Source: Streptomyces sp. NBC_00490 (GTDB lineage: Bacteria; Actinomycetota; Actinomycetes; Streptomycetales; Streptomycetaceae). From it: a DNA stretch of 64,000 nucleotides. The notes beneath the pieces are model-generated. The model was not told where the DNA came from, made no database searches, and saw only the letters and a program-made list of their open reading frames with translations. The stretch is from NCBI RefSeq assembly GCF_036013645.1, contig NZ_CP107869.1, positions 10,106,001 through 10,170,000 on the forward strand, read 5' to 3'. Below, piece after piece: positions 42,595 to 51,799 of the stretch. Position 1 is the stretch's first letter; every line of letters starts with the position of its first letter. The position numbers were made by a program, and so were the translations under genes.

Positions 42595-43160
42595 GATGCT
42601 GCCTCTCCGTTCGTCAGATAAAGGTTGTGTCAGCTCATCGTGTGCACCAATCGCGCCCGAACAAACGTCTTCTCCCGAACCTGGCCGCGCCAGTTCCTGA
42701 TCCCAGAGGAGTGGAACTGAGGGTGGTGTCCCGCCAAGTGGTGTAGAGAGCCGGGCCGTTTGAGTTTGGATACAGCTAGCCACCGCCTGGCCCACGAGCG
42801 CCAGGATCCGCTCCCGATGCTGCCCTCGGCGGTTGACGCGACCGCGGCAACGCTTCCGGGGCACCGCGGCCATGACCTGCGGAGTCTCGAACTCCGCATC
42901 TCTGCACCACTTCATGGGACACGCCCCAGGAACTGAGAGGGCGCGATGAGAGACGACAGCGCGCCAGCGCTCGCTGGAGCGGTGTGGTGGCGCTGCGGGC
43001 ACCGCCCGTGGGACACCCTCACCACCGCCCTGACCAACCCGGGCGTTATTGACGCCTGGCATCAGTGCGACAAGGACCAGCGCCGCCGACGTGAGGAGCA
43101 ACGGAACGCGAGCGCCAGGGGCAGGCCCAACGGCTGGCGCAGGACCGCGAGCGGATGGGC
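42595..43160. other. Gene-poor stretch
   Basis: Open frames on both strands lack ribosome sites and recognisable domains. A plus-strand frame from ATG 42946 has a weak coding look for about 40 codons but no family. Confidence 0.35.
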
Positions 43161-43388
43161 GAGGCCGCCCTCGTAGTCGATGGCCGTTTCGTCCGGCACC
43201 CGCCGCACGGCCTCCTCGATCTCCGGGAACGCCTGGGCCAGGTTGCTGTCGTTGCGGCTGCGGACGGTGACACGGCCGTCAGCCCACCGGCCGGCGAGCG
43301 CGCGGTAGCCGTCCCATTCCGGCTGTGCCGCCCACCCTGCAGGCAGTGCCGGGTCGTTGACCGGTTCGGCACGCATCGGCTCGGGCAG
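43161..43388 (-). pseudogene. N-terminal relic of an ATP-dependent DNA ligase
   Basis: The minus-strand text LPEPMRAEPVNDPALPAGWA, AAQPEWDGYRALAGRWADGR and VTVRSRNDSNLAQAFPEIEE matches the adenylation-domain start of LigD/LigC-type ligases (EPKWDGYR with the AMP-accepting Lys). Here the lysine position is Glu (QPEWDGYR), and the domain stops after DYEGGL. It can neither bind AMP covalently nor fold fully. Confidence 0.75.
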
Positions 43389-43486
43389 CGACCAGCCGGA
43401 CGGCACAGACGGTGACCCTCGATGTGGGTGCGAGGTGCTTGAGATCCCAGGGCGTTCCATGGCGGCCATGCTGACTCCAAGCTAAC

Positions 43487-43544
43487 CGGATAGGTCATCC
43501 GGATATGTGCTAGCGTCACCTCCAGCAATCGGATGACCTATCCG
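43487..43544. promoter_or_regulatory. Paired 15-bp inverted repeat upstream of the SDR gene
   Basis: CGGATAGGTCATCCG (43487-43501) and CGGATGACCTATCCG (43530-43544) are exact reverse complements 28 bp apart. Each is itself nearly palindromic (CGGAT..ATCCG). The second copy ends six bases before GGAGG of the SDR. It looks like a double operator, probably for a TetR-type protein. Confidence 0.75.
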
Positions 43545-43559
43545 TTTTTGGAGGAGCGC

Positions 43560-44447
43560 ATGAGGAAAGCTGTAGTCACCGCCGGGACGGCCGGAATCGG
43601 TTTGGAGACGGCGCTGGGGCTTGCCGCCGCCGGGTTCGCGGTCACCGTGGTGGGAAGGAGCGCCGACCGCGGTGCCCAAGCGGTGGACCGGATCAACGCC
43701 GCGGGCCCGGCGCAGCCTGCTCGGTTCCTGGCCGCCGACCTCTCCTCGCTCGACCAGGTGCGTGAACTGGCCGACCGGATCGCAGCCGAGCACCAGACCT
43801 CGGGGGATCCGCTGACGCTGCTGGTCAACAATGTCGGGGCGATGTTCCCCAACCGGCGCGAGTTGGGCGGTGTCGAGGCGTCGTTTGTCGTCAACCACCT
43901 CTCGCCATACCTGCTGACCGAACTGCTCCTGCCCACGCTGACGGCCGGTTCGCCGAGCAGGATCGTGAACGTGACCTCGGGTGCGGTCGGGGTCGCGAAG
44001 CGGGTGTTCGACGCCGTCGAACCGCCCGGCGGCTACTACGGCTTCCACTGGTACGGCCGCGCCAAGCTCGCCAACCTCGCCTACACCCTCGACCTTGCCG
44101 CGCGGCTTGAGGGCACAGGCGTATCGGTCTTCGCCGCCGACCCCGGAGGCGCCGCGACCGACATGACCAACGGCACCCTGACCGACCCGAAGATCGTCTC
44201 GCCCGCCCTGCGACTGCTGTGGCCGCTGGTGCGCCGCAAGTTCGAACGGTCCACGTCCGGCCCGGCGTCCGCGGCAGCCAGACCATCGATCGTCGCCGCC
44301 ACCGACGACGTGCTGATCGGCAAGACCGGAGTCGTCATCGGTCCCCAAGCGCGTCCGGTCGACCCGTTCCGCCCGGCCACCGACCGCCGCGTCGTCGAAG
44401 CAGTGCGCCGGCTCAGCGAAGCCCACGCTCCCGCCGCGGCCGGGTAG
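43560..44447 (+). CDS. Short-chain dehydrogenase/reductase
   Basis: A 295-residue NAD(P)-dependent oxidoreductase. The cofactor motif TAGTAGIGLETALGLAAAGF is a TGxxxGIG variant at residues 8-27. NNVGAMF replaces the usual NNAG. VNVTSGA supplies the Ser and WYGRAKLANL the Tyr-x-x-x-Lys pair. VVNHLSPYLLTELLLPTL is typical of retinol-dehydrogenase/WWOX-like SDRs. ATG 43560 follows GGAGG. The double 15-bp dyad just upstream implies tight repression, possibly by the TetR at 44999. Confidence 0.88.
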   Translation: MRKAVVTAGTAGIGLETALGLAAAGFAVTVVGRSADRGAQAVDRINAAGPAQPARFLAADLSSLDQVRELADRIAAEHQTSGDPLTLLVNNVGAMFPNRRELGGVEASFVVNHLSPYLLTELLLPTLTAGSPSRIVNVTSGAVGVAKRVFDAVEPPGGYYGFHWYGRAKLANLAYTLDLAARLEGTGVSVFAADPGGAATDMTNGTLTDPKIVSPALRLLWPLVRRKFERSTSGPASAAARPSIVAATDDVLIGKTGVVIGPQARPVDPFRPATDRRVVEAVRRLSEAHAPAAAG

Positions 44448-44998
44448 GCGGGCGCTACGCCTGTGCCGGTGGACCTGGGACCAGCCCGTCTGGACCCCAC
44501 GATGCCGGCCCAGGACGTCCTGCTCGCCCAGGATCTGACCCAGTTGACCATGAGCTCGCCGGTGCTGAACTCCCTCATCTCAAAGCAGGTGCACGCCGCC
44601 GCCGAGCAGGCCGCCGCACCGGGGCCCAGGTCGGCCTGGGCCCCGGTGCCGACGTGCGCTCAGACCTCGCCCTGCTCACCGTCGCGACCCTCGTCGTTGT
44701 CACCACCGCCGATACCTGATATCCGCCGCCCTCACGTACCACCTGCCTGAGGCCATTCGCGGCGCGCGGACTGCCGAGCCCGCCACCGGGTGCCTGCCCT
44801 TCCTGGAGCAGCCCATGGAGTGGCTGGAGATCATCACCGGCTTCCTCGGCCGACGGCAGGACCGGGGGCTGAAAGACCTCGCGCGCGGGTGGGCCGCACG
44901 TCCCACCCGTCGCGGCGCCGACCTGCCGGCCGGGAACGCCCGCGTATGATCGAACGCCGAACGCACATGACGGGACACGCGACAGAGACTGGCCACAC
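44448..44998. other. Intergenic region with a possible coding remnant
   Basis: Plus-strand text ending at TGA 44947-44949 (LEQPMEWLEIITGFLGRRQD, RGLKDLARGW) is coding-like over about 50 codons. Another frame earlier (LLAQDLTQLTMSSPVLNSLI) also looks coding for about 30. They do not join without frameshifts. No family recognised; probably a decayed gene. Confidence 0.35.
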
Positions 44999-45580
44999 AT
45001 GACGACCACACAGCTACGCAAGGACGCTGCCCGCAACTGGGACCGGATCGTCGCCATCGCCCGCGCCCTGGTCGACCAGGGCGTCACGCTGCAGCTCAAC
45101 GATGTCGCCCGCCGTGCCGGACTCGGGGTCGGCACCGTCTACCGGCACTTCGCCACCCCCGAGGCGCTGCTGGAGACCGTGGCCACCCCCTGCCTGGAAG
45201 CCCTGGCCGCCCACGGCGAACAGGCACTGGCCGACGCGGACCCCTGGCGCGCACTCGAAGGCTTCCTGACTCGGACCCTCGACGCGCAGATCACCGACGC
45301 CTCCCTGGCCCTGGTCACCGCCGCACCGACCGACGCTCTCCCACGGACCACGGAGCTCAGGCAGTCGCTGACAACGACCGGCACCGAGCTCCTCAAGCGG
45401 GCCCGCGAGGCCGCGGTGGTCCGTCCGGATCTGTCCGCTGCCGATCTCGTCCCGCTGATGTGCGGCATCGCCCACGCCGTCACCGTCCACGGCGGCACTC
45501 CTGCCGACCGGATCGAGACAGCACACCGCTACCTCGCCGCACTGCTCGGCGGTCTGCGGGCTGCCCCGTCGAGCACGTGA
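44999..45580 (+). CDS. TetR-family transcriptional regulator
   Basis: A 193-residue repressor with the DNA-binding domain at residues 8-58 (RKDAARNWDRIVAIARALVD, LQLNDVARRAGLGVGTVYRH, FATPEALLETVA) and a C-terminal helical ligand domain (LTTTGTELLKRAREAAVVRP, LMCGIAHAVTVHGG). This is the TetR_C SbtR-like layout with DAxxNxxRI at the start, common in Streptomyces. ATG 44999 is the only good start; no strong ribosome site is seen. It lies downstream of the SDR gene and could bind the dyad at 43487, but that is inference. Confidence 0.88.
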   Translation: MTTTQLRKDAARNWDRIVAIARALVDQGVTLQLNDVARRAGLGVGTVYRHFATPEALLETVATPCLEALAAHGEQALADADPWRALEGFLTRTLDAQITDASLALVTAAPTDALPRTTELRQSLTTTGTELLKRAREAAVVRPDLSAADLVPLMCGIAHAVTVHGGTPADRIETAHRYLAALLGGLRAAPSST

Positions 45581-45788
45581 CCCGCCTCTCGCCACCAGGG
45601 TGATCCTCGGCGTCCTGTTCGCCACCGGGTTCCTGCACCGTCACTCTGCTCGATTGAGACGGAATCGTCCGGAGCAAGGCCGCGGACGGTTGCTCGACCC
45701 GACTTCGCTCTTTTCGATCCACATTCGACCGCCATCCCCCTGGGGAACCGTGACCGCATGGGTGGGGAATTCCGTGACGCGATGCCTG

Positions 45789-45941
45789 AAGCGCGGCGTA
45801 GCGGCCGCTGAAGGGACGGTCCGTCAGGTCCCGGTCGTGCATGCGCAGCAGGTCGAACGCGACCAGGTGCGCCTTGTTGGTGGGTGGCCATGGCGTGTCG
45901 CGTTCGGTGCGGATAGGGGGGCCGATGAGGGTGTCGAGGTC
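45789..45941 (-). pseudogene. Middle fragment of an ATP-dependent DNA ligase
   Basis: The minus-strand text NKAHLVAFDLLRMHDRDLTD and RPFSGRYAAL matches the segment after the active-site lysine in LigC/LigD-type ligases (AHLVAFDLLRLDG-DLT-RPY-ERRA-L). Only about 40-50 codons are recognisable. On the minus strand it lies upstream of the N-terminal fragment at 43.2-43.4 kb, so the two are out of order. Confidence 0.6.
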
Positions 45942-47068
45942 GAAAGCCCGGGCCGAACAAGCCACCACCGGCTGAAACACCGGCTATTGCCAGACCATCA
46001 GCACGCTCTAGGATTCCCAGCAGAGGATCCGGTTCCGTTCTCGGGAACCGGTCTGGCCTGCTAGCGCGGGCCCTGTCTTCTGACCCCAAGCCCCCGGGTC
46101 TGGAGAGATACCCGAACCGCAGGGAAACCGGAGCCCACGTCCCGCGAACGGTCCGCGGCTCCGGTCCCTCGTCCTCCGGTCCGGTGGGGCGAACTCCCGC
46201 TTGCCCCACGGCCGTGGGGACGATCCTGCGCGAGGCCTCGCGTCATGGGACGACGCGAGCCTTCGCGCCGGCGGCCGCTGCTCTCGCCGATGGGCGGCGG
46301 CCGCCACACTCAACCGTTCCCGCAGTGCCCGCTTCACCTACCCGTGTGGGCTAACCATGCACGGCACATCCGGGCAATGACCACATCCTCTTCACTGCCC
46401 GGACGCGAGGCTGCGCAGACCCGAGACGACAGCCACCGGGAAGTGCCCGCGCGGGCCGGCCGCACAGGCCCGCAGCCGGTGGCGTCCCGCCGACGACCGG
46501 CAAAGGCGCGGCGGCACCCGCGATCCCGCCGCGGCTTCCCCGACAGGGCATCCCAGCGCGGCAGCCACAACCTGTGGGCGCTGCGGCCGCGTGTCACCCC
46601 GCCGTCCCGGCGGCGTGCGACACTCCCTCGCCCGCCATCCTCCTCCCCTCCACGGCAAAAGGAGCGGAGCCGGTCGGTCCGGAACAGGCCGAACGGCTCC
46701 TCAGCCGTTGCCAGTTCACCCACCTGCCGGCGCTCGAGCCCCCGCTTCGCCGCCGTGTGAGGTCCGAGCACGATCGACGACCGGCATTCAGCATTCACCG
46801 AGAGATGCACAGCCAGAACCCGCAGCACGGCAGGCGCGCAGCCCGCTGTCGACCCGACCATTCCCGCGCCGAGTCCCCTGCCGACGCGTCAAGCGTTCGC
46901 GCCGATATTCACCCCAACGGGGGCATCTGACGGTCCGGAACCGTTTCTGCGCTCCCATTGCCGCAGGTCATCTCTCTACGCTCCTCCGCATATCGTCACC
47001 CCAGCCCCTGGTGGCCTTCGACCAACTGCCCGGGAGCGGGCAGCCCGCTGCCACGAGGTGATGCCACC
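45942..47068. other. Gene-poor 1.1-kb stretch
   Basis: Several open frames on both strands are rich in Arg/Pro/Ser and show no ribosome sites or domains, the usual look of non-coding high-GC sequence. GAGGTGA at about 47055-47061 serves the STAS gene. Confidence 0.45.
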
Positions 47069-47446
47069 GTGATCGTCAGTGATGCCCCGTGCTCCACCGA
47101 GCACCTGACTGCCTACCAGCACCGCGGCTGCACCGTCCTCGCATTCCATGGCGAGATAGACATCGCCGCCGCCATCGCGATCCGACCGCACCTGACGGAC
47201 CTGGCCACCTCACCGACACCCTCGATCGTGATCGATCTGACCCCGACGTCGTTCTTCGACTGCTCCGGGGTCGCTCTGCTGTGCTGCGCCCGGCGACGGA
47301 TCCGCGCCCGCGGCGGGAGCCTCCATCTGGTCTGTCCTCACCCGCTCACCTTGCGGATCTTGCACGTGCTCGGACTCGACGACCTGCTCCACCCGGTGCG
47401 CACCTTGGAAGACGCGTTGGCCGGAACCTGGCAGGGGGCCATGTAG
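47069..47446 (+). CDS. STAS-domain anti-sigma factor antagonist
   Basis: A 125-residue STAS protein: HRGCTVLAFHGEIDIAAAIA, SIVIDLTPTSFFDCSGVALL and CARRRIRARGGSLHLVCPHP. In the phosphorylation loop FFDCSG the Ser is the residue that anti-sigma kinases modify in SpoIIAA/RsbV/BldG-type antagonists. It would release a stress sigma factor by binding its anti-sigma kinase. GTG 47069 follows GAGGTGA. No kinase or sigma gene adjoins it. A strong hairpin follows. Confidence 0.88.
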   Translation: MIVSDAPCSTEHLTAYQHRGCTVLAFHGEIDIAAAIAIRPHLTDLATSPTPSIVIDLTPTSFFDCSGVALLCCARRRIRARGGSLHLVCPHPLTLRILHVLGLDDLLHPVRTLEDALAGTWQGAM

Positions 47447-47450
47447 GCGC

Positions 47451-47488
47451 GGGCTGGAGCCGCATCGCCGACTACGCGGCTCCAGCCC
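47451..47488. terminator. 13-bp hairpin terminator after the STAS gene
   Basis: GGGCTGGAGCCGC (47451-47463) and GCGGCTCCAGCCC (47476-47488) are perfect complements, five bases after the stop. Confidence 0.8.
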
Positions 47489-47696
47489 TGCCCACCGGCG
47501 ACGGGGCATCTCCCGCGCTGGCGTCGGCGGGCACTCTGCGCGAGGACTCAAGGCTGGGCCGGTCCTCGTGCCGGGCCGCCGCTCATGCGGCGGCCCGGCT
47601 ACCGGAAAGCCTCTCACCGCAGGCGTCCCGTGTCCTGCGTGACGACGAGCCTTGTGAGGGGAGTTGACCGCGATTCCAGCGGCGGAGGGCGGCAGG

Positions 47697-47893
47697 TCAC
47701 CCGGCCGCAAGCAGCAGTGCGGCCAGCACGGTGACCGCGGCCACGGCCACGATGACCGTCCGCGCCTGTTCCAGCAGGGTCGGCGGGCCACCTGTCCCGG
47801 CAGGTGATCACCCCGGCTGTCGCGGCCGGGGACGACGCAGCCGGCGCCGAGAAGCTCACGGCACCCCGGGCAGTCACCATCGTCGTCGTTCAT
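47697..47893 (-). pseudogene. Small CxxC membrane-protein gene with a frameshift
   Basis: From minus-strand ATG 47893 the frame reads MNDDDGDCPGCRELLGAGCV and VPGRDSRGDHLPGQVA. A hydrophobic end, LLEQARTVIVAVAAVTVLAA LLLAAG, lies one base out of frame and stops at 47697. Joined, they would give a roughly 60-residue protein with a CPGC pair and a C-terminal membrane anchor. This is either a broken gene or a sequencing error. Confidence 0.4.
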
Positions 47894-47911
47894 CCAGTAC
47901 GCACGCCCAGG

Positions 47912-48337
47912 TCAGGGCGTGGGAGGAATGGCGTGGTTGAGGGGTTGCAGGTTGCCGTGGAGGGCGGCGTGGAGTGCGGCCGCGAGCTCACGGGCCCGCT
48001 CCTGGCTCGCTACGTTGTGCATCATGAAGTAGACAGGCCCCATGTAGGCGTCGGCACCGGCCTCACGGTGGTGGACCAGGCGGGTGATCGCGGCGCGGAT
48101 GGCGTCGTTCACGGTGTCGTCGACCAGGTGTCCGGGGCCGGCGGTGAGGGTGTCGGCCTTCACGGTCCAGCGCGGACCGTCCGTTTCGATGGCGACGAAC
48201 ACGGCGCCGTCCGCCATGGCCCGTCGGTATGCCTGGTGGAACGCTTCCGTGCCACTGGCATCGGGGATGAGGTGGGCGGGGCAGGGAACCGGCAGTGGCT
48301 GCATGAGGGAAGTGTGCAAGACGTCTGGAAAGCTCAT
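47912..48337 (-). CDS. Hypothetical protein, 141 residues
   Basis: On the minus strand from ATG 48337 the product reads EAFHQAYRRAMADGAVFVAI, ETDGPRWTVKADTLTAGPGH, DDTVNDAIRAAITRLVHHRE and SQERARELAAALHAALHG. It is a soluble alpha/beta protein with good coding character and no recognised family. The ribosome site is weak (AAAGAG), and TTG 48361 or ATG 48304 are alternatives. It is convergent with the small frameshifted gene's neighbourhood and has no operon partner. Confidence 0.6.
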   Translation of the reverse strand: MSFPDVLHTSLMQPLPVPCPAHLIPDASGTEAFHQAYRRAMADGAVFVAIETDGPRWTVKADTLTAGPGHLVDDTVNDAIRAAITRLVHHREAGADAYMGPVYFMMHNVASQERARELAAALHAALHGNLQPLNHAIPPTP

Positions 48338-48459
48338 GCTCTTTGACACTCGTGGAGTCAAGCGCTGCGTAGGGCGTCCAGGGCGAGGCAGGAGGGCGTC
48401 TCCAGGTCGGGCCGCAGATACGACGGCGGTGTCCCGGTGAGACGTTTGGGAGGGGTGTT

Positions 48460-48615
48460 GTGGATGGTCTTGAGGTCGAGACGGTCGCCTCCGGCCGCGG
48501 CTTGGTGGGGCGGGTCAGCGGCGAGATGGACTATCTGCGCGAGTCGTGGTTCCGCGGGCGGTTCACGGAGCTGATCGCGCGGGGGAGCCGCCTTTTCGTG
48601 CTGGATCTGTCCGGG
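48460..48615 (+). pseudogene. Truncated STAS-domain gene
   Basis: GTG 48460 follows GGGAGGGG. The product begins MDGLEVETVASGRGLVGRVS and GEMDYLRESWFRGRFTELIA, ending GSRLFVLDLSG, the first half of a STAS domain. The expected next strand with the phosphorylation Ser (V-FCDSAGL) is absent; the frame becomes Arg/Pro-rich and runs antisense to the dehydrogenase gene. It is a 3'-truncated anti-sigma antagonist. Confidence 0.6.
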
Positions 48616-48753
48616 CCGCGACGACGGCTCCCGCCATCGGCCACCGGCGGTCGCCGAACGGGGCGTGGTGTTCCCGGCCCGCGGTCGGCTTGGGTGGATA
48701 TCCGGTCACGTGGGCGGGCCTTTGCGGTCGAATGCGACGTCGGTTTCGGCGAG

Positions 48754-49734
48754 TCAGGGTTCGTGGGGAGGTACGACGTTCTCCAGCGGCTCACCCGCGA
48801 GGTGGTGGAGGATCTGGGTGCGGATCAGCCGCAGAGCGCGTGGGCGAAACGCCGAGCTGTTGCCTCCGACGTGAGGACTGATGAGTGTGTGGGGCGCGTT
48901 CCACAGCGGGTGCCCGGCCGGGAGCGGCTCGGGGTCCGTGACGTCGAGGGCGGCGTGCAGTCTGCCGGTGGAGACTTCTGTGAGCAGTGCGCCGGTGTCC
49001 ACCACGGCGCCCCTGGAGACGTTCACCAGCAGGGAGTGGTCCGGCATGGCGGCGAGGAAGCGGGCGTCCACCAGGCCACGCGTCCGGTCGGTGAGGGGGA
49101 CGGTGAGGATCACCACGTCGGCCCGGGGCAGCAGCTCGGGCAGCTCGTCGATCGCGTGGACGCGTCCGCGCGGGGTGGAACGGGCTGTGCGAGCGACGCG
49201 CAGGAACGCGCACTCGAAGGGGGCGATCCGGTCCTCGATCGCGGCGGCGATCGAGCCGTAGCCGACGAGCAGGACCGTGCGGTCCGCGAGCGCGGGGCGG
49301 AACCCGCTGCGCCAGTCCTGGATGTCCTGGGCGCGCACGAAGTCGGGGATGCCGCGCAGGGACGCGAGCGTCAGTGTCACGGCCAGTTCGGCGGTGCTGG
49401 TGTCGTGGACTCCCCTGGCGTTGCAGAGGGCGACGCCGGCGGGAACGTGCTCCACCAGGTCGTCGACGCCGGCTGACAGGGACTGGACGACCCGCAGCCG
49501 CGGCATGCCCGCGAGGACCGGTACGGCCGCATCTGTACGGGCGTACGGAATGACGAAGAACTCCACGGTGGCGACGGTCTCCGCCTCCGGTGGGCTGCCG
49601 GTGCCGTCCCACACCCTGACGGGCAGGGCGTGGGGCAGACCGCGCACGTCCGAAGCCGGGTAGGGCAGCAGGAACCGGGGGGCGCTCGGGTCAGCGGGAC
49701 GGTCCAGGGGAGTCACGGCCCGAACGTAAAGCAT
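48754..49734 (-). CDS. D-isomer-specific 2-hydroxyacid dehydrogenase
   Basis: A 326-residue NAD(P)-dependent enzyme. The catalytic domain contains VQSLSAGVDDLVEHVPAGVA and HDTSTAELAVTLTLASLRGI. The nucleotide motif is VLLVGYGSIAAAIEDRIAPF (GxGxxA). VDVV-type substrate residues lie around VILTVPLTDRTRGLVDARFL. The catalytic Arg is in LLVNVSRGAVVDTGAL, the Glu in LDVTDPEPLPAGHPLWNAPH and the His in LISPHVGGNS. Family members reduce 2-ketoacids such as glyoxylate, hydroxypyruvate or 2-ketogluconate. ATG 49734 or GTG 49716 is the start. It is divergent from the GH15/gluconate group. Confidence 0.9.
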   Translation of the reverse strand: MLYVRAVTPLDRPADPSAPRFLLPYPASDVRGLPHALPVRVWDGTGSPPEAETVATVEFFVIPYARTDAAVPVLAGMPRLRVVQSLSAGVDDLVEHVPAGVALCNARGVHDTSTAELAVTLTLASLRGIPDFVRAQDIQDWRSGFRPALADRTVLLVGYGSIAAAIEDRIAPFECAFLRVARTARSTPRGRVHAIDELPELLPRADVVILTVPLTDRTRGLVDARFLAAMPDHSLLVNVSRGAVVDTGALLTEVSTGRLHAALDVTDPEPLPAGHPLWNAPHTLISPHVGGNSSAFRPRALRLIRTQILHHLAGEPLENVVPPHEP

Positions 49735-49975
49735 CGGGTATCGACAAGAGCGTGGACTCGACCGGGACCGTCCGCCGCATCCTCGTTCGGACGCACGGAA
49801 GCGACGGTCCGCGGGGATGATCGGGGGACGGTGCCCGCTTCGGCCCCATCGACGGGTCACGCGCCCGCCCAGGCGGGGAGCGTCAGCGCCCCGGCGCCGA
49901 TGATCTCGGCGTGGCAGGCACGGTCGAGGTATCCGATAGTGGACGCGGGGGCTCTCTGGAGAATTCGGAGCCGTA

Positions 49976-51796
49976 ATGGACCGCTACCCTCCCATTGCCG
50001 AGCACGGCCTGGTGGGCGACCTGCAGACAGCGGCGCTCGTGTCGTCGCAGGGCGTCGTCGACTGGTTCGCGGCGCCGAGGTTCGACTCGCCCAGCATCTT
50101 CGCCGCGTTGCTCGACCACGACGGCGGCGGATACCTCCGGCTGGCGCCCGAACGCCCGGAGGGGACCTGCAAGCAGCTGTACTACCCGGACACGGCGATC
50201 CTGGTGACCCGGTTCCTGTCGCCGGACGGGGTGGGCGAGGTCCTCGACTTCATGCCGCCCGACCGGACCCGGACCGCCACCGACCGGCACACCTTGGTCC
50301 GCATGGTCCGCGCCGTGCGGGGCAGCGTCGACTTCACGCTGGAATGCCGGCCCCGTTTCGACTACGGCAGGGCCGAGCACAAGCTCGAACTGGGTGAGAA
50401 GGGGGCCGTGTTCCGGGCGCCCGGCATCGACGGCCACCTGCAGAGCACCTTTCCACTGGAGCGGGACGGCCAGGACGTGTGCGGGAAGGTGACGCTGAGA
50501 GCAGGCGAGTCCGGTGGTGTCGTGTTCACCGTCTGCGAGTCAGGCGGCGACGCGCCCGCACCCCCCACCGTCGACTGGTTTCACGAGCAGTTCGAGGAGG
50601 TCAGCCAGTTCTGGCGGCACTGGCTGCGCAGGTCCCGATATCGGGGGCGGTGGCCCGAGCTGGTACACCGCTCGGCCATCACCCTCAAGCTCCTCACCTA
50701 CGCCCCCACCGGCGCGCTGATCGCGGCAGCCACCATGGGTCTGCCTGAACAGGTGGGCGGGGAGCGTAACTGGGATTACCGGTTCACCTGGGTACGCGAC
50801 GGCGCGCTGTCTGTACGAGCGATGCTGGAACTCGGCTTCGTCGAGGAGGCCACGGCATTCGTCCACTGGCTGGTGGACAGGCTTCAGGAGCGCGCGGGTA
50901 TGGAGGGGGAGCCGCTCCAGACGATGTACCGGATCGACGGCGACCCCGATCTGCCGGAAGAGACACTCCATCACTTCGAGGGGTACCGCGGCTCCGCGCC
51001 CGTCCGCATCGGCAACGGTGCCGCCGATCAGCTCCAGTTGGACATCTACGGCGAGGCTCTCTACGCCGTCTCCCAGGGGGCCGAGATCGCGCAGCAGGCC
51101 GGCTCCAAGGGCTGGCATGCGCTGGCCCGGACGCTGGACTGGTTCGCCGGCGCCTGGGACCGGCCGGACGAGGGCATCTGGGAGACCAGAGGCGGCCGCA
51201 AGGACTTCACCTACAGCCGGGTCATGTCGTGGCTGGCTTTCGACCACGGGCTGCAGCTCGCTGAGCGTTTCCGCCGGCCCGCCGACCTGGAGCGGTGGCG
51301 CACGGCCCGGGACGCGGTGTTCGAGCAGGTGATGGAGCGCGGCTGGAGCGAGAAGGAGGGCGCCTTCGTCCAGCACTACGACGGGGACGTGCTGGACGCC
51401 TCGCTGCTTCTCATGCCTCTCGTCGGCTTCATCGCTCCTCGGGACCAGGCGTGGCTCTCCACGCTCGACGCGATGGACCGCAAGCTCGTCTCCGACAGCC
51501 TCGTCTACCGCTACGACCCTGCCGCGTCACCGGACGGCCTGCGCGGTTCGGAGGGCACGTTCAGCCTGTGTACCTTCCTGTACGTCGACGCTCTCGCGCG
51601 GGCGGGCCGTGTCTCTCAGGCCCGGTACACCTTCGAGAAGATGCAGACCTACGCCAACCACGTGGGCCTGTTCGCCGAGGAGGTCGGTCCCAGCGGGGAA
51701 CAGCTGGGCAATTTTCCCCAGGCGTTCACCCACCTGTCCCTGATCATGGCCGCCATTACCCTCGACAAGGCACTCGACGCCGAACTCGGACGCTGA
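49976..51796 (+). CDS. Glycoside hydrolase family 15 (glucoamylase/trehalase-like)
   Basis: A 606-residue cytoplasmic enzyme without a signal peptide. The N-terminal beta domain is YPPIAEHGLVGDLQTAALVS and VDWFAAPRFDSPSIFAALLD. The (alpha/alpha)6 catalytic barrel has NWDYRFTWVRDGALSVRAML, the classic GH15 signature, and a C-terminal catalytic-base region near LFAEEVGPSGEQLGNFPQAF THL. In actinobacteria this group includes trehalases and alpha-glucosidases releasing glucose. ATG 49976 follows GGAG. It is followed after three bases by a cyclase-family gene, then gluconokinase and a GMC oxidoreductase. Confidence 0.92.
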   Translation: MDRYPPIAEHGLVGDLQTAALVSSQGVVDWFAAPRFDSPSIFAALLDHDGGGYLRLAPERPEGTCKQLYYPDTAILVTRFLSPDGVGEVLDFMPPDRTRTATDRHTLVRMVRAVRGSVDFTLECRPRFDYGRAEHKLELGEKGAVFRAPGIDGHLQSTFPLERDGQDVCGKVTLRAGESGGVVFTVCESGGDAPAPPTVDWFHEQFEEVSQFWRHWLRRSRYRGRWPELVHRSAITLKLLTYAPTGALIAAATMGLPEQVGGERNWDYRFTWVRDGALSVRAMLELGFVEEATAFVHWLVDRLQERAGMEGEPLQTMYRIDGDPDLPEETLHHFEGYRGSAPVRIGNGAADQLQLDIYGEALYAVSQGAEIAQQAGSKGWHALARTLDWFAGAWDRPDEGIWETRGGRKDFTYSRVMSWLAFDHGLQLAERFRRPADLERWRTARDAVFEQVMERGWSEKEGAFVQHYDGDVLDASLLLMPLVGFIAPRDQAWLSTLDAMDRKLVSDSLVYRYDPAASPDGLRGSEGTFSLCTFLYVDALARAGRVSQARYTFEKMQTYANHVGLFAEEVGPSGEQLGNFPQAFTHLSLIMAAITLDKALDAELGR

Positions 51797-51799
51797 GCG

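Noticed and set aside
44463..44750. A second small gene between the SDR and TetR genes
   Set aside because: Only about 30 codons look coding and continuation requires a frameshift; recorded as an intergenic remnant instead.
46245..46760. Plus-strand frame of 171 codons in the gene-poor stretch
   Set aside because: Extremely Arg/Ser/Pro-rich, typical of random high-GC DNA; no start signal.
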